Part shown: in pieces, positions 55,519 to 64,000 of the stretch
How the letters are laid out: each line of letters begins with the position of its first letter
Position numbering within the stretch: position 1 is the stretch's first letter
Source: Natronohydrobacter thiooxidans
GTDB taxonomy: Bacteria > Pseudomonadota > Alphaproteobacteria > Rhodobacterales > Rhodobacteraceae
Direction: 5' to 3'
DNA length: 64,000 nucleotides
Assembly (NCBI RefSeq): GCF_001884735.1
Contig: NZ_MJAP01000010.1
Span: 89,932 to 153,931 of the forward strand
Notes under the pieces: generated by a model
Databases searched by the model: none
The model's input: only the letters and a program-made list of their open reading frames with translations
Told to the model about the DNA's origin: nothing
Position numbers and translations under genes: made by a program

Positions 55519-57621
55519 ATGATCCCGATTCTGCGCCTGTTTCTGCTGTGTGTCCTGCTGGCCTTGCCCGCCCGCGGGCAGGTGCTTTCCCCGCAGGAAA
55601 TGCTGGCCTATGTGCCCCCGCCTTTTGGCTTGGGCGCGGCATTGAATGACAAGGGCCTCTATCAGGTCGTCAATTCGGGCGGGGCGCCCGCCGGGTTTGT
55701 CTTCACCACCCAGCCCTATGCGCCCTTGCCGGGATTCGCCGGCGCCCCGGTCAATGCGCTGGTGGTGCTGGACCGGGATGGCACCTTCGTCACCGTGCGC
55801 CTTGTGCATCATAACGAGCCGATCTTCATTTCCGGCATGGGCGAGGCCCCGTTTCTCGCGTTTTTCGAGCAATATGCCGGGAAATCCATCTGGTCGCCCA
55901 TGCGTATCGGCACGCCCTATGGCGGCGCGGATGCCGGATCCTCGCTCATCCATCTCGACGGGATCACCAAGGCCACGGCCTCGGTCCGCATCGCGCATGA
56001 GTCGATCATGGCCGCCGCCCATGCGGTCGCGCGCGAACATATGCAGGGCCGTGTCGCCGCGCCTGCCGCGCGCCCGGACCCTGACCATGACGAGGCGCTC
56101 ACATGGGCCGATCTGGTCGATCAGGGGCTGGCCAGTCATCTGCGCGTCAGCAATGCGGAGATCGATGCTGCTTTTCAGGGCACGCGCTGGGCCTATGCGG
56201 ACCCGGAAGCGCAGGCAGACCCGGACGGGGCCTATCTCGACCTCTGGCTTCTCGATGTGTCCCCGCCCGCACTGGCCCGCGCGGCGCTTGCGCCGTCCAC
56301 CATCGCGCAGATGGCGCGGTTTCAGGGTGTTGCACCCACCGATGAGTTTCTGCTGCTGATCGAGGCCGGGCGGCACGGGCTGGTCAGCGAGAGCTTCGTG
56401 CGCAATACCGCGCCCGATCTGATCAAGGCCGAACAGGGCGGCTTTCCCATCGCGCTGCGCGATGCCGATTTTCAGGTGGATCTCGCCCCCGATGCGCCCG
56501 AAGGCACCGCGATGATCCTGCGCACGGATCGACGGTTGGGTTTCAACCCTGCCGAACCTTTCACCCTGATCATCGAGGCCCTGCGCGAACATGGTTTCAT
56601 CACCCCTGAAATCGGGCGCGTGGAGCTGCAACTCGCGCATCAGACCGATGAACGCTTCTTCCTGCGCGAGCGCGTCATCACCCCGCCGCCGCCATGGCTG
56701 GAAGCGCTGCAAAACCGCCAGATTGACCTGATCCTGCTGGCGCTTGGTCTGGCCGCGCTGGTCTGGGCGCTTGGCGCAAGGATGAACCGGTTTGCAGGCT
56801 GGCGGCATTTCACCCCCGCGCGGTTGCTGATCCTTGCCGTGATGACCGGCTTTGTCGGCTTCTGGGGGCAGGGGCAATTGTCCATCGTCACACCCCTGGG
56901 TGTCTTGCGCACAGCGCTTGAAGGCGGCTCTTACCTTTTCCTGCTCTATGACCCGTTCTCGCTGATCCTCTGGGCCGCTGCGATTCTGGGCTTTGTGCTC
57001 TGGGGCAGGGGGCTCTTCTGTGGCTGGCTGTGTCCCTTCGGTGCGCTGCAGGAATTCGCGCATCATCTGGGGCGCCTGCTGCGCCTGCCGCAGATCGAGC
57101 CATCCGCAGCTTGGGACAAGCGGCTGAAATCGCTGAAATATATCGCACTTGGTGGGCTGGTGGCGCTGGTGGCTTTCGCGCCCCAGCATGTCGATACCGC
57201 CGCCGAGATCGAGCCCTTCAAGACCGCGATAACCATGTTCTTCATCCGCGACTGGCTCTATGTCGCCTATGCCGCATTCTGGCTTCTCTTGGGCATGGTG
57301 CTCTTCAAGGGCTTCTGCCGCTATCTCTGCCCATTGGGTGCGGTCATGGCGATTGGCGGGCTGATCCGGGGCCGCGACTGGATTGCGCGGCGCGCGGAAT
57401 GCGGCAGCCCCTGCCAGCTCTGCCGCGTCAAATGCAGCTATGGGGCCATCGAGAAAAGCGGCAAGATCGCCTATTCCGAATGTTTCCAATGCCTTGATTG
57501 CGTCGCGATCCATGATGACGAAAAACGCTGCGTGCCGCTGATCCTGGCCGCGCGCAAATCCACCCGCCCCATACCGGTTCAGCCCGCGCCCGAACCGAAA
57601 CCGCAAGAGGCGCCGGCATGA
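55519..57621 (+). CDS. NosR-like FMN-binding polyferredoxin membrane protein
   Basis: A 700-residue protein with NosR architecture. A signal peptide (LLCVLLALPARG) is followed by a periplasmic FMN domain with the flavinylation motif DGITKATAS (Thr153 the likely FMN-bound residue). About six transmembrane helices follow, then CxxxCP motifs (FCGWLCPFG and FCRYLCPLG) and a C-terminal 4Fe-4S domain (CGSPCQLCRVKC and CFQCLDC). It would move electrons from the quinol pool or cytoplasm to the periplasm. ATG 55519 gives the signal peptide. No nosZ is present. apbE overlaps by 4 bases. Confidence 0.85.
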   Translation: MIPILRLFLLCVLLALPARGQVLSPQEMLAYVPPPFGLGAALNDKGLYQVVNSGGAPAGFVFTTQPYAPLPGFAGAPVNALVVLDRDGTFVTVRLVHHNEPIFISGMGEAPFLAFFEQYAGKSIWSPMRIGTPYGGADAGSSLIHLDGITKATASVRIAHESIMAAAHAVAREHMQGRVAAPAARPDPDHDEALTWADLVDQGLASHLRVSNAEIDAAFQGTRWAYADPEAQADPDGAYLDLWLLDVSPPALARAALAPSTIAQMARFQGVAPTDEFLLLIEAGRHGLVSESFVRNTAPDLIKAEQGGFPIALRDADFQVDLAPDAPEGTAMILRTDRRLGFNPAEPFTLIIEALREHGFITPEIGRVELQLAHQTDERFFLRERVITPPPPWLEALQNRQIDLILLALGLAALVWALGARMNRFAGWRHFTPARLLILAVMTGFVGFWGQGQLSIVTPLGVLRTALEGGSYLFLLYDPFSLILWAAAILGFVLWGRGLFCGWLCPFGALQEFAHHLGRLLRLPQIEPSAAWDKRLKSLKYIALGGLVALVAFAPQHVDTAAEIEPFKTAITMFFIRDWLYVAYAAFWLLLGMVLFKGFCRYLCPLGAVMAIGGLIRGRDWIARRAECGSPCQLCRVKCSYGAIEKSGKIAYSECFQCLDCVAIHDDEKRCVPLILAARKSTRPIPVQPAPEPKPQEAPA

Positions 57622-58544
57622 GCGCGCTCACCCGCCGCCGCTTCCTGACCATCACCGCCTGCATGGCGCTGGCCGGCTCCTCCCGCCCAGATGCGCCCGC
57701 GCCGCGCGTGACATGGCGCGGCGCGGCACTCGGGGCTGATGTCAGCATCACGCTTGACGGCCCCGACCACCTGACCCGCCCGCTACTCGCCCGCGCAAGG
57801 CTGGAGATTGAGGCGCATGAGGCCCGCTTCAGCCTGTTTCGTGCGGATTCGGATCTGGTCCGGCTGAACCGTCAGGGCCATCTGCCCGATCTGGACCCGC
57901 GCTGGCGCGACCTGCTTGCCCTCTCCGACCGGTTGCACCGTGAGACGGGCGGGGTGTTCGACCCCAGCATCCAGCCGCTCTGGCTGGCCCATGCGACGGG
58001 CGGCGACCTGGCCGCCGCGCGGGCGCTTGTCGGCTGGACTCGCGTCACTCTGCCAAGCGCCACCCGGCGCGGTTTGCGGCTGGCGAGGGGGCAGGCGCTC
58101 AGTTTCAACGGCATCGCGCAGGGCGCGGCCACGGATGCGGTGAGGCGCCTGCTGCGCGCGGGCGGCCTGACCCGCGTCATGGTCGATATCGGCGAGACCG
58201 CGACGCTGGGCGGCCCGTGGCGTCTGGGCCTTGCCGATCCCGCGCAGGGGATTTTCGCGACCGTCGATCTGTCCGATGGCGCACTAGCGATCTCCAGCCC
58301 CGCTGCCTTGTCCCTTGGTCGCGGCGCAGATCACATCCTGCATCCGGCGGGCCAGGGGCAGGCGAAATGGTCCAGCGTCGCGGTCATCGCCGAGGATGCG
58401 GCCCTTGCGGACGGGCTGTCCACCGCCGCCTGCTTCATGAGCAGCGATGCGCTACGCGCCTGCGCGCAGCGTCTGGGCGGGATCAGCCGTATCGTGCTGC
58501 TCGACAGGAATGGCCGCTCAGAGTCGCTCTCGATTCCGCTCTGA
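57618..58544 (+). CDS. apbE: ApbE-family FAD:protein FMN transferase
   Basis: A 308-residue enzyme that covalently links FMN to a Thr in flavoproteins of the NosR/RnfG/NqrC type. Visible motifs are LARARLEIEAHEARFSLFRADSDLVRLNRQG, HRETGGVFDPSIQPLW, SFNGIAQGAATDAV and VMVDIGETATLGGPWRLG. The N-terminus (RRRFLTITACMALAG) is a Tat- or Sec-type export signal with a twin Arg. The 4-base overlap with the NosR-like gene marks that protein, with its DGITKAT motif, as the substrate. Confidence 0.92.
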   Translation: MSALTRRRFLTITACMALAGSSRPDAPAPRVTWRGAALGADVSITLDGPDHLTRPLLARARLEIEAHEARFSLFRADSDLVRLNRQGHLPDLDPRWRDLLALSDRLHRETGGVFDPSIQPLWLAHATGGDLAAARALVGWTRVTLPSATRRGLRLARGQALSFNGIAQGAATDAVRRLLRAGGLTRVMVDIGETATLGGPWRLGLADPAQGIFATVDLSDGALAISSPAALSLGRGADHILHPAGQGQAKWSSVAVIAEDAALADGLSTAACFMSSDALRACAQRLGGISRIVLLDRNGRSESLSIPL

Positions 58545-58623
58545 TGCGATGCGACCCGGAAATGCCTGCAAAATATGAGTTTCGGCAGCGGTGCATGCCG
58601 CAGCGCAGCGGCTCTGAGGTTTA

Positions 58624-58639
58624 TTGACTGATCAATCAA
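58624..58639. promoter_or_regulatory. TTGACTGATCAATCAA near-palindrome upstream of the dipeptide-type ABC operon
   Basis: 14 of 16 positions are dyad-symmetric. It lies 9 bases upstream of the -35 element called below, where an activator or TetR-type repressor could act. FNR boxes (TTGAT-N4-ATCAA) have a different length, so I do not call it FNR. Confidence 0.5.
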
Positions 58640-58648
58640 ACATATATC

Positions 58649-58677
58649 TTGACGGTTACAAATCTTTTCTCTCTATT
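58649..58677 (+). promoter_or_regulatory. Sigma-70 promoter of the dipeptide-type ABC operon
   Basis: TTGACG (58649-58654), 17-base spacer, TCTATT (58672-58677), in an AT-rich window about 114 bases before the first gene. It is the best -35/-10 pair I found in the window. Confidence 0.6.
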
Positions 58678-58790
58678 CTTCCGGGATGGCGCATGTAGTA
58701 TTTCTGTTACAAGATGCGCTTAGTGGCAGCGGTCAGGGGCAAGCTATGGATCGCTTGCAACCAAGAAACCGCAACAGGGAGAAACGCAAC

Positions 58791-60353
58791 ATGACCGACA
58801 GATCTCATCACACAGGCATGACCCGTCGCGGGCTTCTCAAAGGGGCAACCGCGCTGGGGGCTGCCGGGCTGATCCTGCCCGCCAGTTACCGCAAGGCGCA
58901 GGCCGCGCCGAACAAGGGCGGCACGTTCCGCATTGGTCTGGGTCACGGCAACTCGACCGACGGCTATGATCCGGGGCTTTGGGACAACCTCTATGCGCAG
59001 GTCTTCGCCGCCGCGCGCCACAACCAGCTGATCGAGGTCGATGCCGATGGCCAGCTTATCCCGGAAATCGCAGAAAGCTGGGAATCGCCGGATGGCCAGA
59101 CCTGGATTTTCCGCATCCGTCAGGGTGTCACCTTCCATTCCGGCAAGAATCTCACGGTCGAGGATGTCATCGCCTCGCTGAACCACCACCGCGGCGAGGA
59201 TGCGACCTCGGCCATCAAGCAATTCTTCGACCCGGTGCAGGATATCCGCGCCGATGGCCAGAATGTCGTGGTCACGCTGGACGCGCCGAATGGCGATTTC
59301 GCCTATCTGATGTCGGATTATCACCTTGCGATCATGCCAAGCGCGGATGGCAGGATCGACCCGAGCTCGACCGATGGCTGCGGCCCCTATATCGTCGAAA
59401 GCTACGAGCCGGGCGTGCAGGCCAGCCTGAACCGCAACCCGGATTACTGGAAATCGGACCGCGCCCATTTCGACCGTGTGGAAATTCTCGCGATCCTCGA
59501 TTCCGCCGCCCGCCTGAATGCGCTGATGACCGGGCAGGTCGAACTGATCGACCAGATCGACCCGGCGACCATCGGCATGCTCGAAGCGCGTGGCGTCGCC
59601 AATATCCTCTCGATCCCCGGCAATGCGCATTATGTCTTCCCGATGGATGCCCGCGCGGCGCCTTTCAGTGACAATAATGTGCGGCTCGCGCTGAAATACG
59701 CCATCGACCGCCAGCAGATGGTCGATACCATTCTCGGCGGGCATGGGGCTGTGTCCAATGACAACCCGATCGGCCCGGCCAACCGCTATTTCTATGCAGA
59801 TATGGAACCCAAGAGTTTCGACCCCGACCGCGCGCGCTTCTACCTGCGCGAGGCGGGCATGGACAGCCTGACGGTTGATCTGCATGTCGCCGATGCGGCC
59901 TTCTCTGGGGCCGTCGATGCCGGTGCGCTTTTTGCTGAAACCGCCGCGCAGGCGGGTATCAATATCAACCTGATCCGCGAACCCAATGACGGCTATTGGG
60001 ATAATGTCTGGATGCAGAAACCCTTTGTCGCCAGCTATTGGGGCGGACGTGCGGTCGAGGACCATATGTTCACCACCGGTTACGCAGCCGGTGCCACATG
60101 GAATGACAGTTTCTGGTCGCATGATCGCTTCAACGAGCTTCTGGTGCAGGCGCGGTCCGAGGTTGACGAAGATCTGCGGCGCGAGATGTATCAGGAGATG
60201 CAGCGCATCGTGTCCTTCGAGGGATCGGTCATCATCCCGATGAACAACAATTTCGTCATGGCGACAGCCACGAATGTGGCCACGCCGGAACAGATTTCGG
60301 CGAACTGGAACCTTGACGGGTTCCGCTGCGTCGAACGCTGGTGGTTTGCCTGA
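58791..60353 (+). CDS. Peptide/dipeptide-type ABC transporter binding protein, Tat-exported
   Basis: A 520-residue SBP family 5 protein. It has a twin-arginine signal (TRRGLLKGATALGAAGLILP), then GGTFRIGLGHGNSTDGYDPG and LIPEIAESWESPDGQTWIFRIRQGVTFHSG, the typical opening of DppA/OppA-type binding proteins. Family members bind peptides, opines or other polar compounds, and the ligand here is unknown. Start ATG 58791 follows AGGGAGA. A strong hairpin with a U-run follows the stop and may limit read-through to the membrane genes. Confidence 0.92.
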   Translation: MTDRSHHTGMTRRGLLKGATALGAAGLILPASYRKAQAAPNKGGTFRIGLGHGNSTDGYDPGLWDNLYAQVFAAARHNQLIEVDADGQLIPEIAESWESPDGQTWIFRIRQGVTFHSGKNLTVEDVIASLNHHRGEDATSAIKQFFDPVQDIRADGQNVVVTLDAPNGDFAYLMSDYHLAIMPSADGRIDPSSTDGCGPYIVESYEPGVQASLNRNPDYWKSDRAHFDRVEILAILDSAARLNALMTGQVELIDQIDPATIGMLEARGVANILSIPGNAHYVFPMDARAAPFSDNNVRLALKYAIDRQQMVDTILGGHGAVSNDNPIGPANRYFYADMEPKSFDPDRARFYLREAGMDSLTVDLHVADAAFSGAVDAGALFAETAAQAGININLIREPNDGYWDNVWMQKPFVASYWGGRAVEDHMFTTGYAAGATWNDSFWSHDRFNELLVQARSEVDEDLRREMYQEMQRIVSFEGSVIIPMNNNFVMATATNVATPEQISANWNLDGFRCVERWWFA

Positions 60354-60361
60354 TCGCTTCG

Positions 60362-60389
60362 CCCCGCCCCCGAAACGGGGCGGGGTTTT
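60362..60389 (+). terminator. Terminator/attenuator between binding-protein and permease genes
   Basis: CCCCGCCCC (60362-60370), loop CGAAAC, GGGGCGGGG (60377-60385), then TTTT. The 9-bp all-GC stem sits just after the binding-protein stop. It probably gives the binding protein more transcript than the permeases. Confidence 0.85.
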
Positions 60390-60425
60390 CGCCTGTAAAG
60401 GCGCAATAAAGACATAGGGGGACGG

Positions 60426-61379
60426 ATGCACGCAGTTGTCGTGATGATCCTGCAGCGCCTCGCACTCGGGGTTCTGACACTCTTCGTCGTTTCGCTGGTG
60501 ATTTTTGGCGCGACCGAACTTTTGCCCGGCGATCTGGCCTCTAGCCTGTTGGGCCAGTCCGCAACGCCCGAAACCGTCGCCGCGCTCCGCCGACAGATGG
60601 GCCTCGATCTGCCTGCGCCGGTACGCTACTGGGACTGGCTGACAGGCGTGCTGCAAGGCGATTTCGGGGTCTCGCTCGCCACCCGCCGCCCGATTGCCGA
60701 TATGCTCTCCGCGCGTCTGGGCAATACGGTGTTTCTCGCACTCTATGCCGCTGCCATCGCCGTGCCGCTCTCGCTGATCCTTGGTGTCCTCGCGGCGCTG
60801 TGGCGCAATTCGATCTTTGATCGCGTCGCCAATGCCGGTGCGCTCTCCGCCATTTCCTTCCCCGAATTCTTCGTCGCCTATATCCTGATCTTCCTGCTGG
60901 CCCAGAGCGGCTATTTCCCCTCGATGACGCGCCTTTCGCCCGCCATGAGCCTTGGCGACAAACTCTATGTCACCTTCCTGCCTGCGCTCACGCTGACGCT
61001 GGTCGTCACCGCCCATATGATGCGCATGACCCGCGCGGCGATCATCAACCTGATGGCCTCGCCCTATATCGAGATGGCGCGCCTCAAGGGCCTGTCGCCG
61101 CTGCGTATCGTGCTGCGCCATGCCCTGCCCAATGCGCTGGCCCCGATCATCAATGTGATCGCGCTGAACCTTGCCTATCTGATCACCGGGGTTGTGGTGG
61201 TCGAGGTGGTCTTCGTCTATCCGGGGCTTGGGCAGTTGATGGTCGATAGCGTGTCGAAACGCGACATTGCCGTCGTGCAGGCCATCGCGCTGATCTTCGC
61301 CTCGGCCTATGTGCTTCTCAACTTGACAGCGGATGTGCTCTCGACACTCACCAACCCGCGCCTGATGCGGAGGAAATGA
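60426..61379 (+). CDS. Dipeptide-type ABC transporter permease (DppB family)
   Basis: A 317-residue integral membrane protein. It has the DppB-type opening LQRLALGVLTLFVVSLVIFGATELLPGD and the EAA loop EMARLKGLSPLRIVLRHALPNALAPIINV. About six helices are visible. ATG 60426 has GGGGAC just upstream. It overlaps the next permease by 4 bases. Confidence 0.94.
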   Translation: MHAVVVMILQRLALGVLTLFVVSLVIFGATELLPGDLASSLLGQSATPETVAALRRQMGLDLPAPVRYWDWLTGVLQGDFGVSLATRRPIADMLSARLGNTVFLALYAAAIAVPLSLILGVLAALWRNSIFDRVANAGALSAISFPEFFVAYILIFLLAQSGYFPSMTRLSPAMSLGDKLYVTFLPALTLTLVVTAHMMRMTRAAIINLMASPYIEMARLKGLSPLRIVLRHALPNALAPIINVIALNLAYLITGVVVVEVVFVYPGLGQLMVDSVSKRDIAVVQAIALIFASAYVLLNLTADVLSTLTNPRLMRRK

Positions 61380-62299
61380 TGGCTGTCCTGATCTTCCTCG
61401 CCGCCTTCATCGCGGCCAGCATCCCGCTTTCATGGCTGTTCCGTGCCGGGCTTGCCCGCGCCCTGCCGCGCCATATGGCCGTGGTCGCACGCGACATGCC
61501 GCTGACCGCCGCTTTCGGTCTCTGGGTGATCGCGCTCTATATCCTTGTGGCCTTCTTCGCGCCGCTGCTTGCACCTTTCCCCGAACGCGCGGTCGTGGGC
61601 ACGCAATTCCAGCCCTGGGACAGCGCGCATTGGCTCGGTACGGACCGGCTCGGCCGCGACATGCTCTCGCGGCTGATCTATGGCGCGCGCAACACGGTCG
61701 GCATCGCTTTTGCGACCACCGCACTGGCCTTCATCGTCGGCTCGCTCCTGGGGATCTGGGCCGCGCTGCGCGGTGGCTGGCTCGATCAGGTGCTTTCGCG
61801 CTTCGTCGATGCGCTGATGGCCATCCCCTCGCTGATCTTCTCGCTTCTGCTGCTCACGATCTTCGGCACCACGGTCATGACCCTGATCTTCGTGATCGCC
61901 GCAGTGGATGCGACCCGCGTCTACCGCATCGCGCGCTCTGTCGCCCAAGGCGTCGTGGTCATGGATTATATCGAAGCCGCCCGCCTGCGCGGCGAGGGCA
62001 ACTGGTATCTGATCCGGCGCGAGATCCTGCCCAATGCATTGGCACCGCTGGTCGCGGAATTCGGGCTGCGCTTCTGCTTCGTGTTCCTCACCATCTCGTC
62101 GCTGTCCTTCCTCGGTCTTGGCATTCAGCCCCCGACCGCCGACTGGGGCAGCATGGTGCGCGACAATGCGACCCTGATCACCTTCGGCGATGTGACCCCG
62201 CTGCTGCCGGCCGGCGCCATCGCGCTCCTGACCGTGGCGGTAAATTTCGTCGTGGACTGGCAGCTTTACCGCGCATCCGGCCTGAAGGAGCAGGGATAA
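61376..62299 (+). CDS. Dipeptide-type ABC transporter permease (DppC family)
   Basis: A 307-residue permease, partner of the preceding one. Typical features are LGTDRLGRDMLSRLIYGARNTVGIAFA (the DppC signature) and the EAA loop EAARLRGEGNWYLIRREILPNALAPL. About six transmembrane helices are visible. The stop shares one base with the start of the ATPase gene at 62299. Confidence 0.94.
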   Translation: MMAVLIFLAAFIAASIPLSWLFRAGLARALPRHMAVVARDMPLTAAFGLWVIALYILVAFFAPLLAPFPERAVVGTQFQPWDSAHWLGTDRLGRDMLSRLIYGARNTVGIAFATTALAFIVGSLLGIWAALRGGWLDQVLSRFVDALMAIPSLIFSLLLLTIFGTTVMTLIFVIAAVDATRVYRIARSVAQGVVVMDYIEAARLRGEGNWYLIRREILPNALAPLVAEFGLRFCFVFLTISSLSFLGLGIQPPTADWGSMVRDNATLITFGDVTPLLPAGAIALLTVAVNFVVDWQLYRASGLKEQG

Positions 62300-63909
62300 T
62301 GGCAGATGTGCTTCTGACCATCAAGGATCTGAGGATCGAAGGCCGCGCAGGCGATGACTGGCTGCCGATCATCAAGGGCGTCGATCTGACCCTTCATCGC
62401 GGCGAGGTTCTGGGGCTGATCGGCGAATCCGGTGCGGGCAAATCCACGCTGGGGCTGGCCGCGATGGGCTTTGCCCGCGATGGCTGCCGTATTTCGGGCG
62501 GCGAGATCAATTTCGACGGGATCGACCTGCGCCGCGCCTCCGAGGCGAAAAAGCGCGCCCTGCGCGGGCGGCGCATCGCCTATGTCGCGCAATCCGCCGC
62601 CGCCAGTTTCAACCCGGCCCATAAGCTGATCGACCAGTATAGCGAAGTGCCGGTGCTGGGCGGCATGGGCCGGTCCAAGGCCGAGGCCGAGGCGAAAACC
62701 CTCTACCGCAAGATGCAGCTGCCCCATCCTGACGAGATCGGCTTTCGCTATCCGCATCAGGTCTCGGGCGGCCAGTTGCAGCGCGCCATGACCGCGATGG
62801 CGATGGCCAGTCACCCCGATCTGATCATCTTTGACGAACCCACCACCGCGCTCGACGTGACCACCCAGATCGAGGTTCTGGCCGCGATCCGCGACATCGT
62901 GCGCGACTACAACACCGCGGCGATCTATATCACACATGATCTGGCCGTGGTGGCGCAGATGGCTGATCGCATCAAGATCCTGTTGCGCGGCGATGAGGTG
63001 GAAGAGGCCGACACCCGCACCATGCTGTCCGCCCCCAAGGCGGATTATACCAAAAGCCTCTGGGCCGTGCGCAGCTTCGCGCGCCCCGACGCCCCCCCGC
63101 CCGAAGGCGCGCCGCTGGTCTCGGTCCAGAATGTCCGCGCAAGCTATGGCAAGATCGACATTCTGCACGATGTCAGTTTCGACATCCATGCCGGGCGCAC
63201 CTTGGCGGTTGTGGGTGAAAGCGGGTCGGGCAAATCGACAGTGGCCCGCGTGATCACCGGCCTTCTGCCGCCGCGCGAAGGGCAGGTCGTGTTCGACGGC
63301 ACGCCGCTGCCGCCCGATTACCGCGCCCGCAGCCGCGATCAGTTGCGGCAATGCCAGATGATCTATCAGATGGCCGACACCGCGCTGAACCCCAAACTGC
63401 GCCTGCGCGAGCTGATCGGGCGTCCCGCCTATATGTATCTGGGGCTGCGCGGGCGCGCGCTGGACGCGCGGATCCGCGAGTTGCTGGCGCTGATCGAACT
63501 GGAGCCGGACAAATATATCGACCGGCTGCCCTCGGAACTCTCCGGCGGGCAGAAACAGCGCATCGGCATTGCCCGCGCGCTTGCCGCAGAGCCGCGACTG
63601 ATCATCTGCGACGAGGTGACAAGCGCGCTCGACCAGATCGTGCAGGAAGGCATCCTGAAGCTTCTGGACCGGCTGCAACGCGAGTTGAATCTGGCCTATA
63701 TGTTCATCACCCATGACCTCTCGACCGTGCGCGCCATCGCCGATGAGGTGGTGGTCATGCAAAAGGGCCGCGTGATCGAGCAGGGGCCAAAACCCGAGAT
63801 GTTCGCGCCCCCGCATGAACCCTATACCGAATTGCTGCTCTCCTCGGTGCCGCAGATGGACCCGGACTGGCTGACCCGGCTACTGGACGAACGCGCAGGC
63901 CATCGCTGA
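62299..63909 (+). CDS. Dipeptide-type ABC transporter ATPase with two fused ABC domains (DppD-DppF type)
   Basis: A 536-residue protein with two complete ABC domains. First: Walker [12 protein letters not shown], signature VSGGQLQRAM, Walker B LIIFDEPTTALD. Second: GESGSGKSTVA, LSGGQKQRIG, LIICDEVTSALD. Fusion of DppD- and DppF-like halves is common in Rhodobacterales. It replaces the usual two ATPase genes, completing the importer with the three preceding genes. The oligopeptide-specific C-terminal region after each ABC domain is short. Confidence 0.94.
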   Translation: MADVLLTIKDLRIEGRAGDDWLPIIKGVDLTLHRGEVLGLIGESGAGKSTLGLAAMGFARDGCRISGGEINFDGIDLRRASEAKKRALRGRRIAYVAQSAAASFNPAHKLIDQYSEVPVLGGMGRSKAEAEAKTLYRKMQLPHPDEIGFRYPHQVSGGQLQRAMTAMAMASHPDLIIFDEPTTALDVTTQIEVLAAIRDIVRDYNTAAIYITHDLAVVAQMADRIKILLRGDEVEEADTRTMLSAPKADYTKSLWAVRSFARPDAPPPEGAPLVSVQNVRASYGKIDILHDVSFDIHAGRTLAVVGESGSGKSTVARVITGLLPPREGQVVFDGTPLPPDYRARSRDQLRQCQMIYQMADTALNPKLRLRELIGRPAYMYLGLRGRALDARIRELLALIELEPDKYIDRLPSELSGGQKQRIGIARALAAEPRLIICDEVTSALDQIVQEGILKLLDRLQRELNLAYMFITHDLSTVRAIADEVVVMQKGRVIEQGPKPEMFAPPHEPYTELLLSSVPQMDPDWLTRLLDERAGHR

Positions 63910-63980
63910 ACTGGTCTCGGGCGGGCATATCGACCCGCCCGGCAGCACGCTTGCGCAAGGCGTGGCATTTGCCGCGCATT

Positions 63981-64000
63981 AGAGCGTGTCGCGTTTAATC
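63981..64000. repeat. Possible start of a palindromic intergenic repeat at the right edge
   Basis: AGAGCGTGTCGCG matches 10 of 13 bases with AGAGTATGTTGCG at 35001-35013, the head of the element after hypE. The window ends before an inverted partner could be seen. Confidence 0.3.

Noticed and set aside
55519..58544. Start of a nitrous oxide reductase (nosRZDFYLX) operon
   Set aside because: Only NosR-like and ApbE (NosX-like) proteins are present. No nosZ, D, F, Y or L gene follows; a dipeptide-type ABC operon does.
58624..58639. FNR/Crp-type box
   Set aside because: The half-sites resemble TTGA/TCAA, but the spacing is 16 bases rather than the 14 of TTGAT-N4-ATCAA.
63912..63981. Coding-like frame continuing after the DppDF stop (reads LVSGGHIDPPG...)
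   Set aside because: The ATPase already ends at a normal position for its family, so a frameshifted tail is unlikely; GC-rich DNA often gives such frames. The window ends too soon to test it.

Overview
The window looks like chromosome of a GC-rich alphaproteobacterium of the Rhodobacteraceae (Rhodobacter/Paracoccus/Roseobacter type). I base this on the hup/hyp gene order (hupSLCDFGHJK-hypAB-hupR-hypCDE, as I recall it from Rhodobacter capsulatus), the single Lol permease, the tol, rpoD-dnaG and LuxRI genes, and the style of the dispersed repeats. No rRNA, tRNA, CRISPR array, insertion sequence or prophage was seen.

Layout. 1-3.96 kb: Tol-Pal envelope genes (tolA cut by the left edge, tolR, tolQ, ybgC), a conserved hypothetical and a Sel1-repeat protein. 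4.0-4.6 kb: a ParDE-type toxin-antitoxin pair. 4.7-6.8 kb: malate synthase G. 7.26-9.4 kb: a LuxR/LuxI quorum-sensing pair with a convergent BLUF blue-light receptor. 9.6-12.2 kb: LolD, a LolC/E permease and a Tat-exported DUF882 protein. 12.4-35.0 kb: the hydrogenase island. Leftward: a nickel importer (nikM, Q, O, L and a periplasmic protein), the sensor kinase hupT, the H2-sensing hydrogenase hupUV and hypF. Rightward: the uptake hydrogenase hupSLC and its maturation genes through hypE. 35.3-40.6 kb: a PhoR-like kinase, rpoD and dnaG. 40.7-44.0 kb: msrB, a TerB-like gene, a RibD/DHFR-like gene and glutamate dehydrogenase. 44.2-48.0 kb: three TadE/TadG-like genes. 48.0-51.0 kb: a TetR regulator, a small lipoprotein, a DUF3445 protein and a YbdK-type ligase. 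51.0-58.5 kb: a taurine/sulfonate-type ABC importer divergent from a PQQ alcohol dehydrogenase, followed by a NosR-like flavo-iron-sulfur membrane protein and ApbE. 58.6-63.9 kb: a dipeptide-type ABC importer.

How it works together. The hydrogenase island is self-contained: nickel uptake, nickel and CN/CO cofactor insertion, the enzyme, its membrane cytochrome, and an H2-sensing cascade (HupUV to HupT to HupR). Three sequence-level points stand out. A perfect match to the E. coli NikR operator (GTATGA-N16-TCATAC) lies just before the leftward operon, tying nickel status to the importer and probably to the hydrogen sensor. HupS carries the six-cysteine signature of O2-tolerant hydrogenases. 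HupR has lost the sigma-54 loop and the Walker B acidic pair. Outside the island, the alcohol dehydrogenase has the extra Asp expected of lanthanide-dependent enzymes and sits beside a NosR/ApbE pair with no nosZ. The BLUF protein keeps every photocycle residue at AppA spacing.

All assignments come from reading the translations; no database search was run.
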